The notes beneath the pieces are model-generated. The model worked only from the letters and a program-made list of their open reading frames with translations. It ran no database searches and was not told the DNA's origin. 15,047 bases of DNA from Eubacteriales bacterium (GTDB taxonomy: Bacteria; Bacillota; Clostridia; Peptostreptococcales; Anaerovoracaceae): positions 1 to 15,047 of the forward strand of contig JAQVOT010000008.1 of the NCBI GenBank assembly GCA_028702415.1, written 5' to 3'. A program made the translations under genes and the position numbers. This document shows, piece after piece, positions 1 to 6,290 of the stretch (position 1 is its first letter; each line of letters opens with the position of its first letter).

Positions 1-787
1 TCATATAATCCTGCATCTCTCCGGCAAGAAACTCCGGCATATCAATGACTCTGATTCCTTTCTGTGTCTTTGGCGGCGTTATGATATCCTGGCCTTCTAT
101 TCTCTGGTACGATTTGGTTATTGAAAGCTTGTTGTGTTCAAAATCAAAATCCTTTGGAGTAAGCGCAAGCAGCTCGCCTTCACGTATTCCGCACCAGTAC
201 AGAAGTTCAAAGGCATAATATGTCCGCGGATTATCCATTACCTCCTCTGCAAATTTTTCGTATTCTTCAGTTGTCCAGAAAAGCATTTCGTCTGCTTCTT
301 TCTTTCCCATTGAACCGGCCTTTCTCACCGGATTTTCTTTCAAACCATAAAAGTTCACTGCATGATTGAAGATAGCACTTATCTGATTGTTGATTGTTTT
401 CAGATAAGTTGGAGTGTAAGGCTTTCCATCTTCGTTTCTGTAATCCATCATCACGTTCTGCCACTTGACTATGTCTCGTGGTGTGATTGAATTGATTTTT
501 CTGTTCTTAAAATACGGCAGTATCTTCTTACTGATAAGCTGCTCCTTGTTTTTCAAGGTGCTTAGCCTTATTCTCGATTTCATATCCTCATAGTAGAGAT
601 CTACAAATGATCCAAATTTCATGTTGAGGTCTACATTTACAATTGCTTTCTGCTCACACTCCCATTTGATTGCTTCCCGTTTTGTCTGGAAACCTCTTTT
701 CTGTGTCTGTTTGTTTTCACCATTCCAGTCTTTGTACCGGAATACGACACGCCATGTCCCTGTGTTTTCATCCTTATAAACTGACAT
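1..787 (-). CDS. Tyrosine-type site-specific integrase, 3' end off window
   Basis: Integrase that would cut and rejoin DNA at the attachment sites of the mobile element. The 262 visible residues begin at ATG 785-787, preceded by an AGGAGGA ribosome binding site (794-800). Residues 1-45 resemble the arm-site-binding domain of Tn916-like integrases (TWRVVFRYKDWNG). Residues 55-145 fit the SAM-like core-binding domain. The catalytic domain shows box I (CGIREGELLAL, catalytic Arg202) and the beta-hairpin lysine (PPKTQKGIRV, Lys240). The box II HxxR and the nucleophilic tyrosine would lie beyond the left edge, so completeness cannot be judged. The gene starts two bases after the stop of the excisionase-like gene, so the two are almost certainly co-transcribed. 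The family is well supported; the exact element type is not. Confidence 0.93.
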   Translation of the reverse strand, partial: MSVYKDENTGTWRVVFRYKDWNGENKQTQKRGFQTKREAIKWECEQKAIVNVDLNMKFGSFVDLYYEDMKSRIRLSTLKNKEQLISKKILPYFKNRKINSITPRDIVKWQNVMMDYRNEDGKPYTPTYLKTINNQISAIFNHAVNFYGLKENPVRKAGSMGKKEADEMLFWTTEEYEKFAEEVMDNPRTYYAFELLYWCGIREGELLALTPKDFDFEHNKLSITKSYQRIEGQDIITPPKTQKGIRVIDMPEFLAGEMQDYM

Positions 788-789
788 CT

Positions 790-1002
790 TTAATCCTCCT
801 CTCCTTTTTCTGCCTTGTAACAGAACTTCTTCTTGAAATACCTTGCGTTGACTTTGCCTGAAATAGTCAGATATCCCATTTCTCTCAGTTCCTTGTTAAG
901 CCCCTGCATTACTTTATATGCATACGCCTTTGAGATTCCCAGCTCTTCTGCTACTTCATCTGCAGTCATCATTAATTTTTCATCTTTATTTGCGGTGTTC
1001 AT
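790..1002 (-). CDS. Small HTH protein, probable excisionase/recombination directionality factor
   Basis: A 70-residue basic protein with a winged helix-turn-helix (MTADEVAEELGISKAYAYKV) and a C-terminal wing (YLTISGKVNARYFKKKF). Proteins of this size and sequence type sit directly upstream of Tn916-type integrases, where they act as excisionases or assist the integrase. I choose ATG at 1000-1002 because the GGAGG ribosome binding site (about 1011-1016) lies eight bases upstream. The GTG at 1009-1011 in the same frame overlaps that site and is an unlikely start. The stop is two bases before the integrase start, so translation is probably coupled. Transcription should come from the operator-covered promoter at 1051-1079. 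The role as excisionase is inferred from position and fold. Confidence 0.85.
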   Translation of the reverse strand: MNTANKDEKLMMTADEVAEELGISKAYAYKVMQGLNKELREMGYLTISGKVNARYFKKKFCYKAEKGEED

Positions 1003-1028
1003 CCTTTTCACCTCCTCTCACAATATAC

Positions 1029-1145
1029 TAAACTTATTTGTTTAAGTAGGATAATACTAAACATTTTTGTTTAAGTCAAGCATTATTTTAGAATTTCTTA
1101 AACTTTTTTGTTTAATATCTTTACTATCCTAAACATTTCTGTTAT
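1029..1145. promoter_or_regulatory. Four TAAAC-N6-GTTTA operators of the element repressor
   Basis: Four copies of an inverted repeat TAAAC-N6-GTTTA lie at 1029-1044, 1058-1073, 1099-1114 and 1130-1145. The last is imperfect (GTTAT on the right). Start-to-start spacings are 29, 41 and 31 bp, close to three, four and three helical turns. Two sites cover the leftward promoter and two cover the rightward one. The obvious candidate binder is the XRE protein encoded next door; this is inferred from layout. Confidence 0.75.
1051..1079 (-). promoter_or_regulatory. Promoter for excisionase-integrase genes, spacer filled by an operator
   Basis: On the minus strand, TTGACT (1074-1079) and TATTAT (1051-1056) are separated by exactly 17 bases. 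The 16-bp palindrome TAAACATTTTTGTTTA (1058-1073) fills the spacer, so a bound repressor would exclude RNA polymerase. Operator 1 (1029-1044) lies around the predicted transcription start. Confidence 0.75.
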
Positions 1146-1148
1146 ACT
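1120..1148 (+). promoter_or_regulatory. Promoter of the XRE repressor gene
   Basis: TTTACT (1120-1125) and TATACT (1143-1148) are separated by 17 bases. The imperfect operator at 1130-1145 occupies most of the spacer and enters the -10 box, and the operator at 1099-1114 lies just upstream of the -35. This suggests autoregulation, with the degenerate operator giving weaker self-repression. Confidence 0.65.
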
Positions 1149-1205
1149 CATTATATAAATAACCATAGACATATATGATGGGTATATCAGATAGGAGTAA
1201 TAATT

Positions 1206-1670
1206 ATGGCTATTGGCGAACGAATCCGTTATTTCCGTACTATGAAAGGAATAACCCAAAAGGCATTGGGGATACAGCTTGGCTATCCTGAAAAAGCTGC
1301 TGACATCCGTATTGCTCAATATGAATCCGGAACTAGAACACCTAAGGCTGAGACCGTTAATAAACTCGCAGAGATATTCAGTGTTTCACCTACAGCACTG
1401 GATGTCCCTAACACAAGCTGCATGGACGGCATAATGCAGACACTGTTTTCGCTGGAAGACAGTCATGGCATCACGCTTACCATACGAGATGAAGGCTCAA
1501 TATGTATACTCACTGATCCTACAAAGCCTGATGATGGTCTTCTCCTCAATTTATATGACTGGGCCAGAAGGTGCGATCAGCTAAGAAAAGGAGAAATATC
1601 TCAGACCGAGTATGATTCCTGGAGGTATAATTCATCCGGCTTCATTTCCCACAGCGAAACTTCCAAATAA
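1206..1670 (+). CDS. XRE-family HTH repressor of the mobile element
   Basis: DNA-binding protein of 154 residues. Residues about 5-62 form a Cro/CI-type helix-turn-helix (GERIRYFRTMKGITQKALG, then RIAQYESGTRTPKAETVNKL). The C-terminal 90 residues are a separate domain I do not recognise; I see no LexA/CI-type autoprotease signature, so RecA-driven cleavage is not indicated. The start is ATG 1206 with AGGAG upstream (about 1193-1197). It is divergent from the excisionase-integrase pair, with a 203-bp gap holding four operator-like palindromes, and is followed by a strong terminator. The likely job is to keep the integrase operon silent and control its own level. The family is certain; the target is inferred from the arrangement. 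Confidence 0.92.
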   Translation: MAIGERIRYFRTMKGITQKALGIQLGYPEKAADIRIAQYESGTRTPKAETVNKLAEIFSVSPTALDVPNTSCMDGIMQTLFSLEDSHGITLTIRDEGSICILTDPTKPDDGLLLNLYDWARRCDQLRKGEISQTEYDSWRYNSSGFISHSETSK

Positions 1671-1677
1671 GAGCATT

Positions 1678-1718
1678 AAAAAAAGCTATCCAACTATTCT
1701 ATGTTGCATAGCTTTTTT
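1678..1718 (+). terminator. Rho-independent terminator of the XRE gene
   Basis: The hairpin pairs GCTAT (1685-1689) with ATAGC (1708-1712) and CAAC (1691-1694) with GTTG (1703-1706). It is flanked by A7 and followed by T6 (1713-1718), starting eight bases after the TAA stop. Confidence 0.88.
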
Positions 1719-1734
1719 GTTATGATTATGCTTT

Positions 1735-1756
1735 TGTTGCCAAAGTGTTGCCAAAG
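1735..1756. repeat. Perfect 11-bp tandem repeat, probable integrase arm-type sites
   Basis: TGTTGCCAAAG occurs twice in a row (1735-1745 and 1746-1756), followed by GGCAA, which echoes the repeat in inverse. It sits in the gap between the element's last gene and the end of guaA. Short direct repeats at the ends of tyrosine-recombinase elements are commonly binding sites for the integrase arm-binding domain. That role is inferred. Confidence 0.55.
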
Positions 1757-1775
1757 GGCAATTCTCACTTAGCAG

Positions 1776-1797
1776 AACCCAGTGTTTTCAATGGGTT
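1776..1797 (+). other. Hairpin just beyond the guaA 3' end, possible plus-strand terminator
   Basis: AACCCA (1776-1781) pairs with TGGGTT (1792-1797), with TG/CA pairs and a TTTT loop inside. On the plus strand a T-rich tract follows at 1804-1818, after a short gap. It could stop plus-strand transcription entering guaA antisense. On the minus strand no T-tract follows, so it is a poor guaA terminator. Confidence 0.35.
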
Positions 1798-1802
1798 TAG
1801 GG

Positions 1803-1830
1803 ATTTTTCTTTTTATTCCCATTCAATCGT
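1803..1830. other. Probable attachment-site region at the 3' end of guaA
   Basis: The last guaA codons (IEWE and TAA, 1813-1827) abut the integrase-bearing module. The 3' end of guaA is a known integration site for genomic islands and integrative elements carrying tyrosine integrases. I cannot see the second copy of the core because the other end of the element is outside the window, so the exact core is unknown. Confidence 0.45.
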
Positions 1831-2787
1831 GGATGTAGGTTTATCGCTGATGTCCCAGAGGACTCTGTTAATTCCGGGAACCTCTGCGATTATGCGGTCG
1901 CGGATTCTGCAGAGCATGTCCCAAGGGAGTTCAACGGATTCGGCGGTTACGGCATCAACTGTGTTGACTGCTCTGATAACTGCCGCCCATCCCATGTATC
2001 TCTTGTCATCCTTGATTCCTGTTGATTTAAAATCAGGGATCGCTACGAAGTACTGCCATGGTGCAGGATTCATCTTGTCGATTTCCTCTCTCACGATGGC
2101 ATCTGCTTCTCTTACCGCCTCAAGTCTGTCAGCTGTAATTGCACCAACGCATCTTACTCCCAGGCCCGGCCCCGGGAATGGCTGTCTGTAAACCATGCTG
2201 TCAGGAAGTCCCAGCTGCTTTCCCACAACTCTCACTTCGTCCTTGTAAAGAAGTTTAACAGGTTCTACCAGTTCAAACTGCAGATCTTCCGGAAGTCCAC
2301 CTACGTTGTGGTGTGCTTTAACCCCATCTGATTCCAAAATGTCAGGATAAATTGTTCCCTGTCCCAGGAACTTGATCCCGTCCAGCTTCCCTGCTTCCTC
2401 TGCAAATACATCTATAAATTCCTTGCCTATGATTTTTCTCTTCGTTTCAGGGTCATCAACACCTGCGAGTTTATCAAGGAATCTGTCTACCGCATCAACA
2501 TAAACCAGGTTGGCACCCAGTTCTTCTCTGAATACTTTGACAACCATTTCAGGTTCTCCCTTTCGAAGCAGACCATGATTAACATGAACGCATACCAGCT
2601 GATCACCGATTGCCTTGATCAATAGTGCAGCAACCACTGATGAGTCAACGCCACCTGACAGGGCAAGCAAAACCTTCTCTTGGCCAATCTGTTTTTTGAG
2701 CGCCGCCAGCTGTTCGTCGATGAACGCCTGTGCCAGCTCAGGGCTTGTAATTCTTTCCATTGTTTCCGGTCTTTTGTTTGGATCCAT
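1813..2787 (-). CDS. guaA: GMP synthetase, ATP-pyrophosphatase subunit lacking the glutaminase domain
   Basis: Converts XMP to GMP by adenylating XMP and replacing the adenylate with ammonia. The 324 residues hold the N-type ATP pyrophosphatase P-loop SGGVDSS (44-50), GQGTIYPD (142-149), RQPFPGPGL (201-209) and the typical C-terminal IEWE with the dimerisation domain. Bacterial GuaA is usually about 510-525 residues, with a class I glutamine amidotransferase domain of about 190 residues in front. That domain is absent here, and no coding space upstream could hold it. The protein therefore resembles the separate synthetase subunit of archaeal two-protein GMP synthetases. I choose ATG 2785-2787 because GGAGGT lies seven bases upstream; the ATG at 2802 overlaps that site. 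It probably needs a glutaminase subunit encoded elsewhere, or free ammonia. Confidence 0.93.
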   Translation of the reverse strand: MDPNKRPETMERITSPELAQAFIDEQLAALKKQIGQEKVLLALSGGVDSSVVAALLIKAIGDQLVCVHVNHGLLRKGEPEMVVKVFREELGANLVYVDAVDRFLDKLAGVDDPETKRKIIGKEFIDVFAEEAGKLDGIKFLGQGTIYPDILESDGVKAHHNVGGLPEDLQFELVEPVKLLYKDEVRVVGKQLGLPDSMVYRQPFPGPGLGVRCVGAITADRLEAVREADAIVREEIDKMNPAPWQYFVAIPDFKSTGIKDDKRYMGWAAVIRAVNTVDAVTAESVELPWDMLCRIRDRIIAEVPGINRVLWDISDKPTSTIEWE

Positions 2788-2840
2788 ATCGATTACCTCC
2801 ATCTATATTTAAATACTTTATTTACAAAATTATGAAAAGA

Positions 2841-2849
2841 AGTATAGCA
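2841..2849 (-). promoter_or_regulatory. Extended -10 promoter of guaA
   Basis: On the minus strand, TGCTATACT (2841-2849) is an extended -10 element about 50 bases upstream of the guaA start. No convincing -35 is visible, which is acceptable for an extended -10. The gap to the upstream permease gene is only 85 bp and has no clear terminator. Confidence 0.5.
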
Positions 2850-2872
2850 CAGTATGTCTGCTTTTGCATATA

Positions 2873-3772
2873 CTATTTACTGTACTTTTCAATAAGTGCG
2901 ATGGCGGTAACAGCGGCCATTATGAGAAGGCCTCCCGCGATCTGACTTCCAGTCAGCATGGTGCCGAATATAATCAGTGAAAAGATTACAGTTGTAAGGG
3001 GCAGTACATTCTCGAATGCGGATACAAGCGTTGTGGACAATCTTCCTACCGCATAGATATATCCGAATTCTCCTATTATGATGCAGACGATAGCCGTCGC
3101 GATTGTAATCAGTATACCCGCGGGTGTAAATTCAATCGCTGCGTGGGTTATGGCCTGACTTATGGCTGCAATCGGCAGTTCCACAATCAATCCGGAGAGA
3201 AACAGCCCCGTAAGCAAAGTCAGAAGATCCAGTTTCTCATACAATGGTTTCACGTACACGATATAGAAGGTCCAGACGATTGCCGCAACAAACATCGCCA
3301 CCGTGCCCAGCACGTTGATGCCCATCGGTTCTCCTGAAACCAGCAGGTATACACCCAGTATGGAAATCGCAATGCAAAGGATCTTAAGAGGCGTAATTCT
3401 GTTCCCGAAAAATATCCTGTCTCCGATCATCCCGAAGACCGGTACAGTGGCCATGATCAGTGAAGAAAATGCCGCACCGGTAAGCCCGGTTCCCAGATTT
3501 TCCACGGTAAAATATATGGCCATGCCAACCGCTCCTGAAATGAATACCCGGGGCATATCTTTCTTATTGATATGGATTCCTTTTTTGAATATGAAACAGC
3601 AAACCGTGAGGATGATGCTTCCGATTATAAGTCTGAGCAGGGTGAATATTGCCGGTGACATGTAGTCCATCATGTATTCAATGGCAATAAAATCGAAACC
3701 CCAAAGGAAATTAACTCCAATAATCGCGAGGAGGGGTTTCGCGATTGCTTTGTTTTTCGTTTTTTCTGTCAT
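2873..3772 (-). CDS. EamA/DMT-family permease
   Basis: Inner-membrane transporter of 299 residues with ten hydrophobic helices in two five-helix EamA repeats, typical of the drug/metabolite transporter superfamily (amino-acid or metabolite exporters such as RhaT/YdcZ-like proteins). The first repeat begins LLAIIGVNFLWGFDFIAI and contains the characteristic Pro-Ala-x-x-x-x-x-x-Arg pattern (SPAIFTLLRLIIGS). The second begins around residue 155, after GINVLGTVAMFVAAIVWTFY. The substrate cannot be predicted. The only plausible start, ATG 3770-3772, has no clear Shine-Dalgarno sequence, so translation may be weak. It has its own probable promoter just downstream of copA and is not obviously linked in function to copA or guaA. 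Confidence 0.9.
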   Translation of the reverse strand: MTEKTKNKAIAKPLLAIIGVNFLWGFDFIAIEYMMDYMSPAIFTLLRLIIGSIILTVCCFIFKKGIHINKKDMPRVFISGAVGMAIYFTVENLGTGLTGAAFSSLIMATVPVFGMIGDRIFFGNRITPLKILCIAISILGVYLLVSGEPMGINVLGTVAMFVAAIVWTFYIVYVKPLYEKLDLLTLLTGLFLSGLIVELPIAAISQAITHAAIEFTPAGILITIATAIVCIIIGEFGYIYAVGRLSTTLVSAFENVLPLTTVIFSLIIFGTMLTGSQIAGGLLIMAAVTAIALIEKYSK

Positions 3773-3842
3773 ATTCTATTAAGCCAAATGTTTTCTTTGT
3801 AGCTTCCTTTTCTGCATTTTTCTTTACGCGTTATTCCGTTTC

Positions 3843-3872
3843 ATTATAATACTTTGTCCTGGCCTTTGCCAG
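3843..3872 (-). promoter_or_regulatory. Promoter of the EamA permease gene
   Basis: On the minus strand a perfect TATAAT (3843-3848) has CTGGCA 18 bases upstream as a weak -35. A small inverted repeat, CTGGC-N4-GCCAG (3859-3872), overlaps the -35 region and could be an operator. It is not followed by a T-tract, so it is not a copA terminator. Confidence 0.5.
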
Positions 3873-3878
3873 TTATGT

Positions 3879-6173
3879 TTACCTGAATCTGTTGAGCCTC
3901 AGGGAGTTCATGACAACGCAAAAGCTGGAAATGCTCATTGCCGCCGCTGCAATCATGGGGTTCAGTGTCCATCCGAGAATACCGATATATGCTCCCGCCG
4001 CCAGGGGTATCAGGATCAGATTGTAGATGAAGGCCCAGAAAAGATTCTGGTGTATGTTTCTCACTGTTGCCCGGCTGAGCCTGATGGCCGTAACAACATC
4101 GCTGAGCCTGCTGTTCATGAGGACCACATCCGCCGCATCTATGGCAACATCTGTGCCGGCTCCGATAGCTATCCCTGTATCCGCCTTTGTCAGGGCAGGT
4201 GCATCATTGATACCGTCTCCTACCATTACAACACGGGTGTTAGCCTCGTCTTCTCCATTGGCCCTAGCCGCGCCCCGCCTCTGGAGTTCCCGAATCACCG
4301 CTTCCTTGCCCTCAGGTTTTACCTGGGCGATAACCTCATCTACGCCTGCCTGTTCGCCCATTGCCTGGGCAGTCTGCCGGTTGTCTCCCGTGAGCATGAC
4401 CACATAAAAGCCCATATCTTTAAGCCGCTTTATCGCCTCCGGACTGTCTTCTTTGATCGTATCCGCCACAGCGATTAGGCCCAGCAGCCTGTCTGCTTTT
4501 GCAAAATACAAACAAGTCTTGCCGTCCTGTGCCAGATTCTCCGCCGCTTTTTTCATTTCATGGCTGACCGAAACCGCCTCGCTTATGAACTCCAGATTTC
4601 CGCCGGCCATGAGAAACTTCTCGTCTCCTGCAACTGCATCATGCGCTACTTTGGCCGTCAGTCCCTTTCCCGGTACCGCACTGAAGTCCGAAACCTCCGG
4701 AATTATCATCCCCCGGGCTTCAGCCGCGGTGAGGATTGCTTTTGCTAGAGGATGCTCGCTCCGCTTCTCCAGTGCCGCCGCCAAGGCAAGCAGTTCCTCT
4801 TCCTCAATTCCTTCGGAAGGCAGAATGTCCGTAAGCTCCGGCTCCCCCTTCGTTATGGTACCCGTCTTATCCAGCACCATGATTTCGCTTTTCCCCGCTA
4901 TCTCCAGGGCCTGGGCCGTCTTGAACAGAATTCCGTTCTTGGCTCCCACTCCGTTTCCTACCATAATGGAAACAGGCGTGGCCAGGCCAAGGGCGCATGG
5001 GCAGCTTATTACCAGCACCGCTACCGCTCTTGTCAGAGAATAACTGAAGTCGGCTCCGATTATCAGCCAGACTACCATTGTCAAGAGAGCAACAAAAAGT
5101 ACAGCGGGCACGAAAATTCCCGAGACCTTGTCGGCTGCTTTTGCGATAGGTGCCTTGGTGGCAGCCGCATCGCTGACCATTTGAATTATCTGCGCCAGAG
5201 TGGTATCTTCACCAACCCTGGTTGCCCGGGCCTGTATGAATCCAGAGCGGTTTATCGTCGCCGCGGATATTACATCACCCACAGTCTTGTCAACGGGAAT
5301 GCTTTCTCCGCTGAGAGCCGACTCGTCTACCGCCGAATCCCCCTCCAGAATTATTCCGTCAACGGGAATGCTTTCTCCCGGTCGAACTACGAAGAGATTT
5401 CCTCTCTTTACTTCGTCTATTCCCACTTCCTTTTCTTTGCCGTCGATTATGATGGTGGCAGTCTGTGGTGCCAGATTCATGAGACTTTTCAGTGCGCTTG
5501 TGGTTCTGCCCTTGCTCATTGCCTCCAGCATTTTGCCCACGGTAATCAGTGTGACTATCATGGCAGCGGCTTCAAAATAGAAATTGTGCATGTTCCCGGT
5601 TGTGAAAAGCACAACGACGCTCCAAGCAAATGAAGCAAAGGATCCCATGGCAACCAGGGTATCCATATTCGGTGCTCCGCGCAGCAGGCTGCCGAAGCCG
5701 CCGGTGAAAAACTTTCCGTTGATTGCCATTATTATTGCCGCCAGAACCATCTGTATGATTCCCAGGGCCATATGATTCTCCATGAGAAATTCCGGCATTG
5801 GAAATCCCCACATGGTGTGCCCCATGGAGATGTACATGAGGGGAATCAGAAATCCCACCGATGTGATCAGCCTTTTTTTCAGAGCCGGGGTTTCGTGATC
5901 CTCCAAAGCGGCGGAGAGATTCCCTCCTGTCTCGCCTTCAGCCCTTGCTGTCTGTTGGCTGCCCTCAGCACTGCCCCCTTTGATGGAAGCACCGTAGCCG
6001 GCCTTCTCCACGGCTTCTATTACTTTCCGTGGATCTGCCCTTCCTTCAACTCCCATTGAATTTGTGAGAAGACTCACGGCCACTTCCGTGACTCCTTCAA
6101 CTTCCCTTACTGCCTTTTCCACACTTGCCTGGCAGGCGGCACAGCCCATTCCGCTTACTGTATATTGTCTCAT
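3879..6173 (-). CDS. copA: Cu(I)-translocating P1B-type ATPase
   Basis: Exports cuprous ion across the cytoplasmic membrane using ATP. In the 764 residues I see one N-terminal heavy-metal-associated domain with GMGCAAC (8-14), eight membrane helices, the actuator SGES (288-291), the transport motif CPC (391-393), the phosphorylated DKTGT (435-439), the P1B SEHP (472-475), TGD (595-597) and GDGIND (652-657). TM7 carries YN (717-718) and TM8 carries Met746 and SerSer749-750, the residue set of the P1B-1 (copper) subgroup rather than Zn/Cd. Length is normal for a single-HMA CopA. ATG 6171-6173 is the only reasonable start. GGGAG lies about 12 bases upstream and a close AAGG is also present, so the ribosome site is not ideal. 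Neither a CopZ chaperone nor a CsoR/CopY regulator gene is adjacent. Confidence 0.96.
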   Translation of the reverse strand: MRQYTVSGMGCAACQASVEKAVREVEGVTEVAVSLLTNSMGVEGRADPRKVIEAVEKAGYGASIKGGSAEGSQQTARAEGETGGNLSAALEDHETPALKKRLITSVGFLIPLMYISMGHTMWGFPMPEFLMENHMALGIIQMVLAAIIMAINGKFFTGGFGSLLRGAPNMDTLVAMGSFASFAWSVVVLFTTGNMHNFYFEAAAMIVTLITVGKMLEAMSKGRTTSALKSLMNLAPQTATIIIDGKEKEVGIDEVKRGNLFVVRPGESIPVDGIILEGDSAVDESALSGESIPVDKTVGDVISAATINRSGFIQARATRVGEDTTLAQIIQMVSDAAATKAPIAKAADKVSGIFVPAVLFVALLTMVVWLIIGADFSYSLTRAVAVLVISCPCALGLATPVSIMVGNGVGAKNGILFKTAQALEIAGKSEIMVLDKTGTITKGEPELTDILPSEGIEEEELLALAAALEKRSEHPLAKAILTAAEARGMIIPEVSDFSAVPGKGLTAKVAHDAVAGDEKFLMAGGNLEFISEAVSVSHEMKKAAENLAQDGKTCLYFAKADRLLGLIAVADTIKEDSPEAIKRLKDMGFYVVMLTGDNRQTAQAMGEQAGVDEVIAQVKPEGKEAVIRELQRRGAARANGEDEANTRVVMVGDGINDAPALTKADTGIAIGAGTDVAIDAADVVLMNSRLSDVVTAIRLSRATVRNIHQNLFWAFIYNLILIPLAAGAYIGILGWTLNPMIAAAAMSISSFCVVMNSLRLNRFR

Positions 6174-6245
6174 ATCCTTGCATTGCTCCCTTTTGTTAAT
6201 CCCTTTTACTGCTCTCTTTTCTTATCTTGACTCTTTATATCCAGT

Positions 6246-6275
6246 ATTGTATACCTCCCGTAAGCAATGTGTCAA
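6246..6275 (-). promoter_or_regulatory. Promoter of copA
   Basis: On the minus strand TTGACA (6270-6275) is followed by TATACA at 16 bases (6248-6253) or TACAAT at 18 bases (6246-6251). The spacer contains the GC-rich TTACGGGAGGTAT with TAC/GTA symmetry, which could be a metal-regulator site; that part is speculative. The -35 lies 16 bp past the stop of the upstream MFS gene. Confidence 0.6.
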
Positions 6276-6290
6276 ATAGATCCCCCTCAT

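Noticed and set aside
1003..1011. GTG start for the excisionase-like gene
   Set aside because: The GTG overlaps the GGAGG sequence; the ATG at 1002 is spaced properly from it.
2788..2802. Longer guaA start at 2802
   Set aside because: The GGAGGT ribosome site lies inside these codons and is correctly spaced for the ATG at 2787.
4752..5633. Long plus-strand frame of 293 codons opposite copA
   Set aside because: It lies entirely antisense to a conserved ATPase, has no ribosome site and shows no recognisable motif; it is a shadow of copA codon usage.
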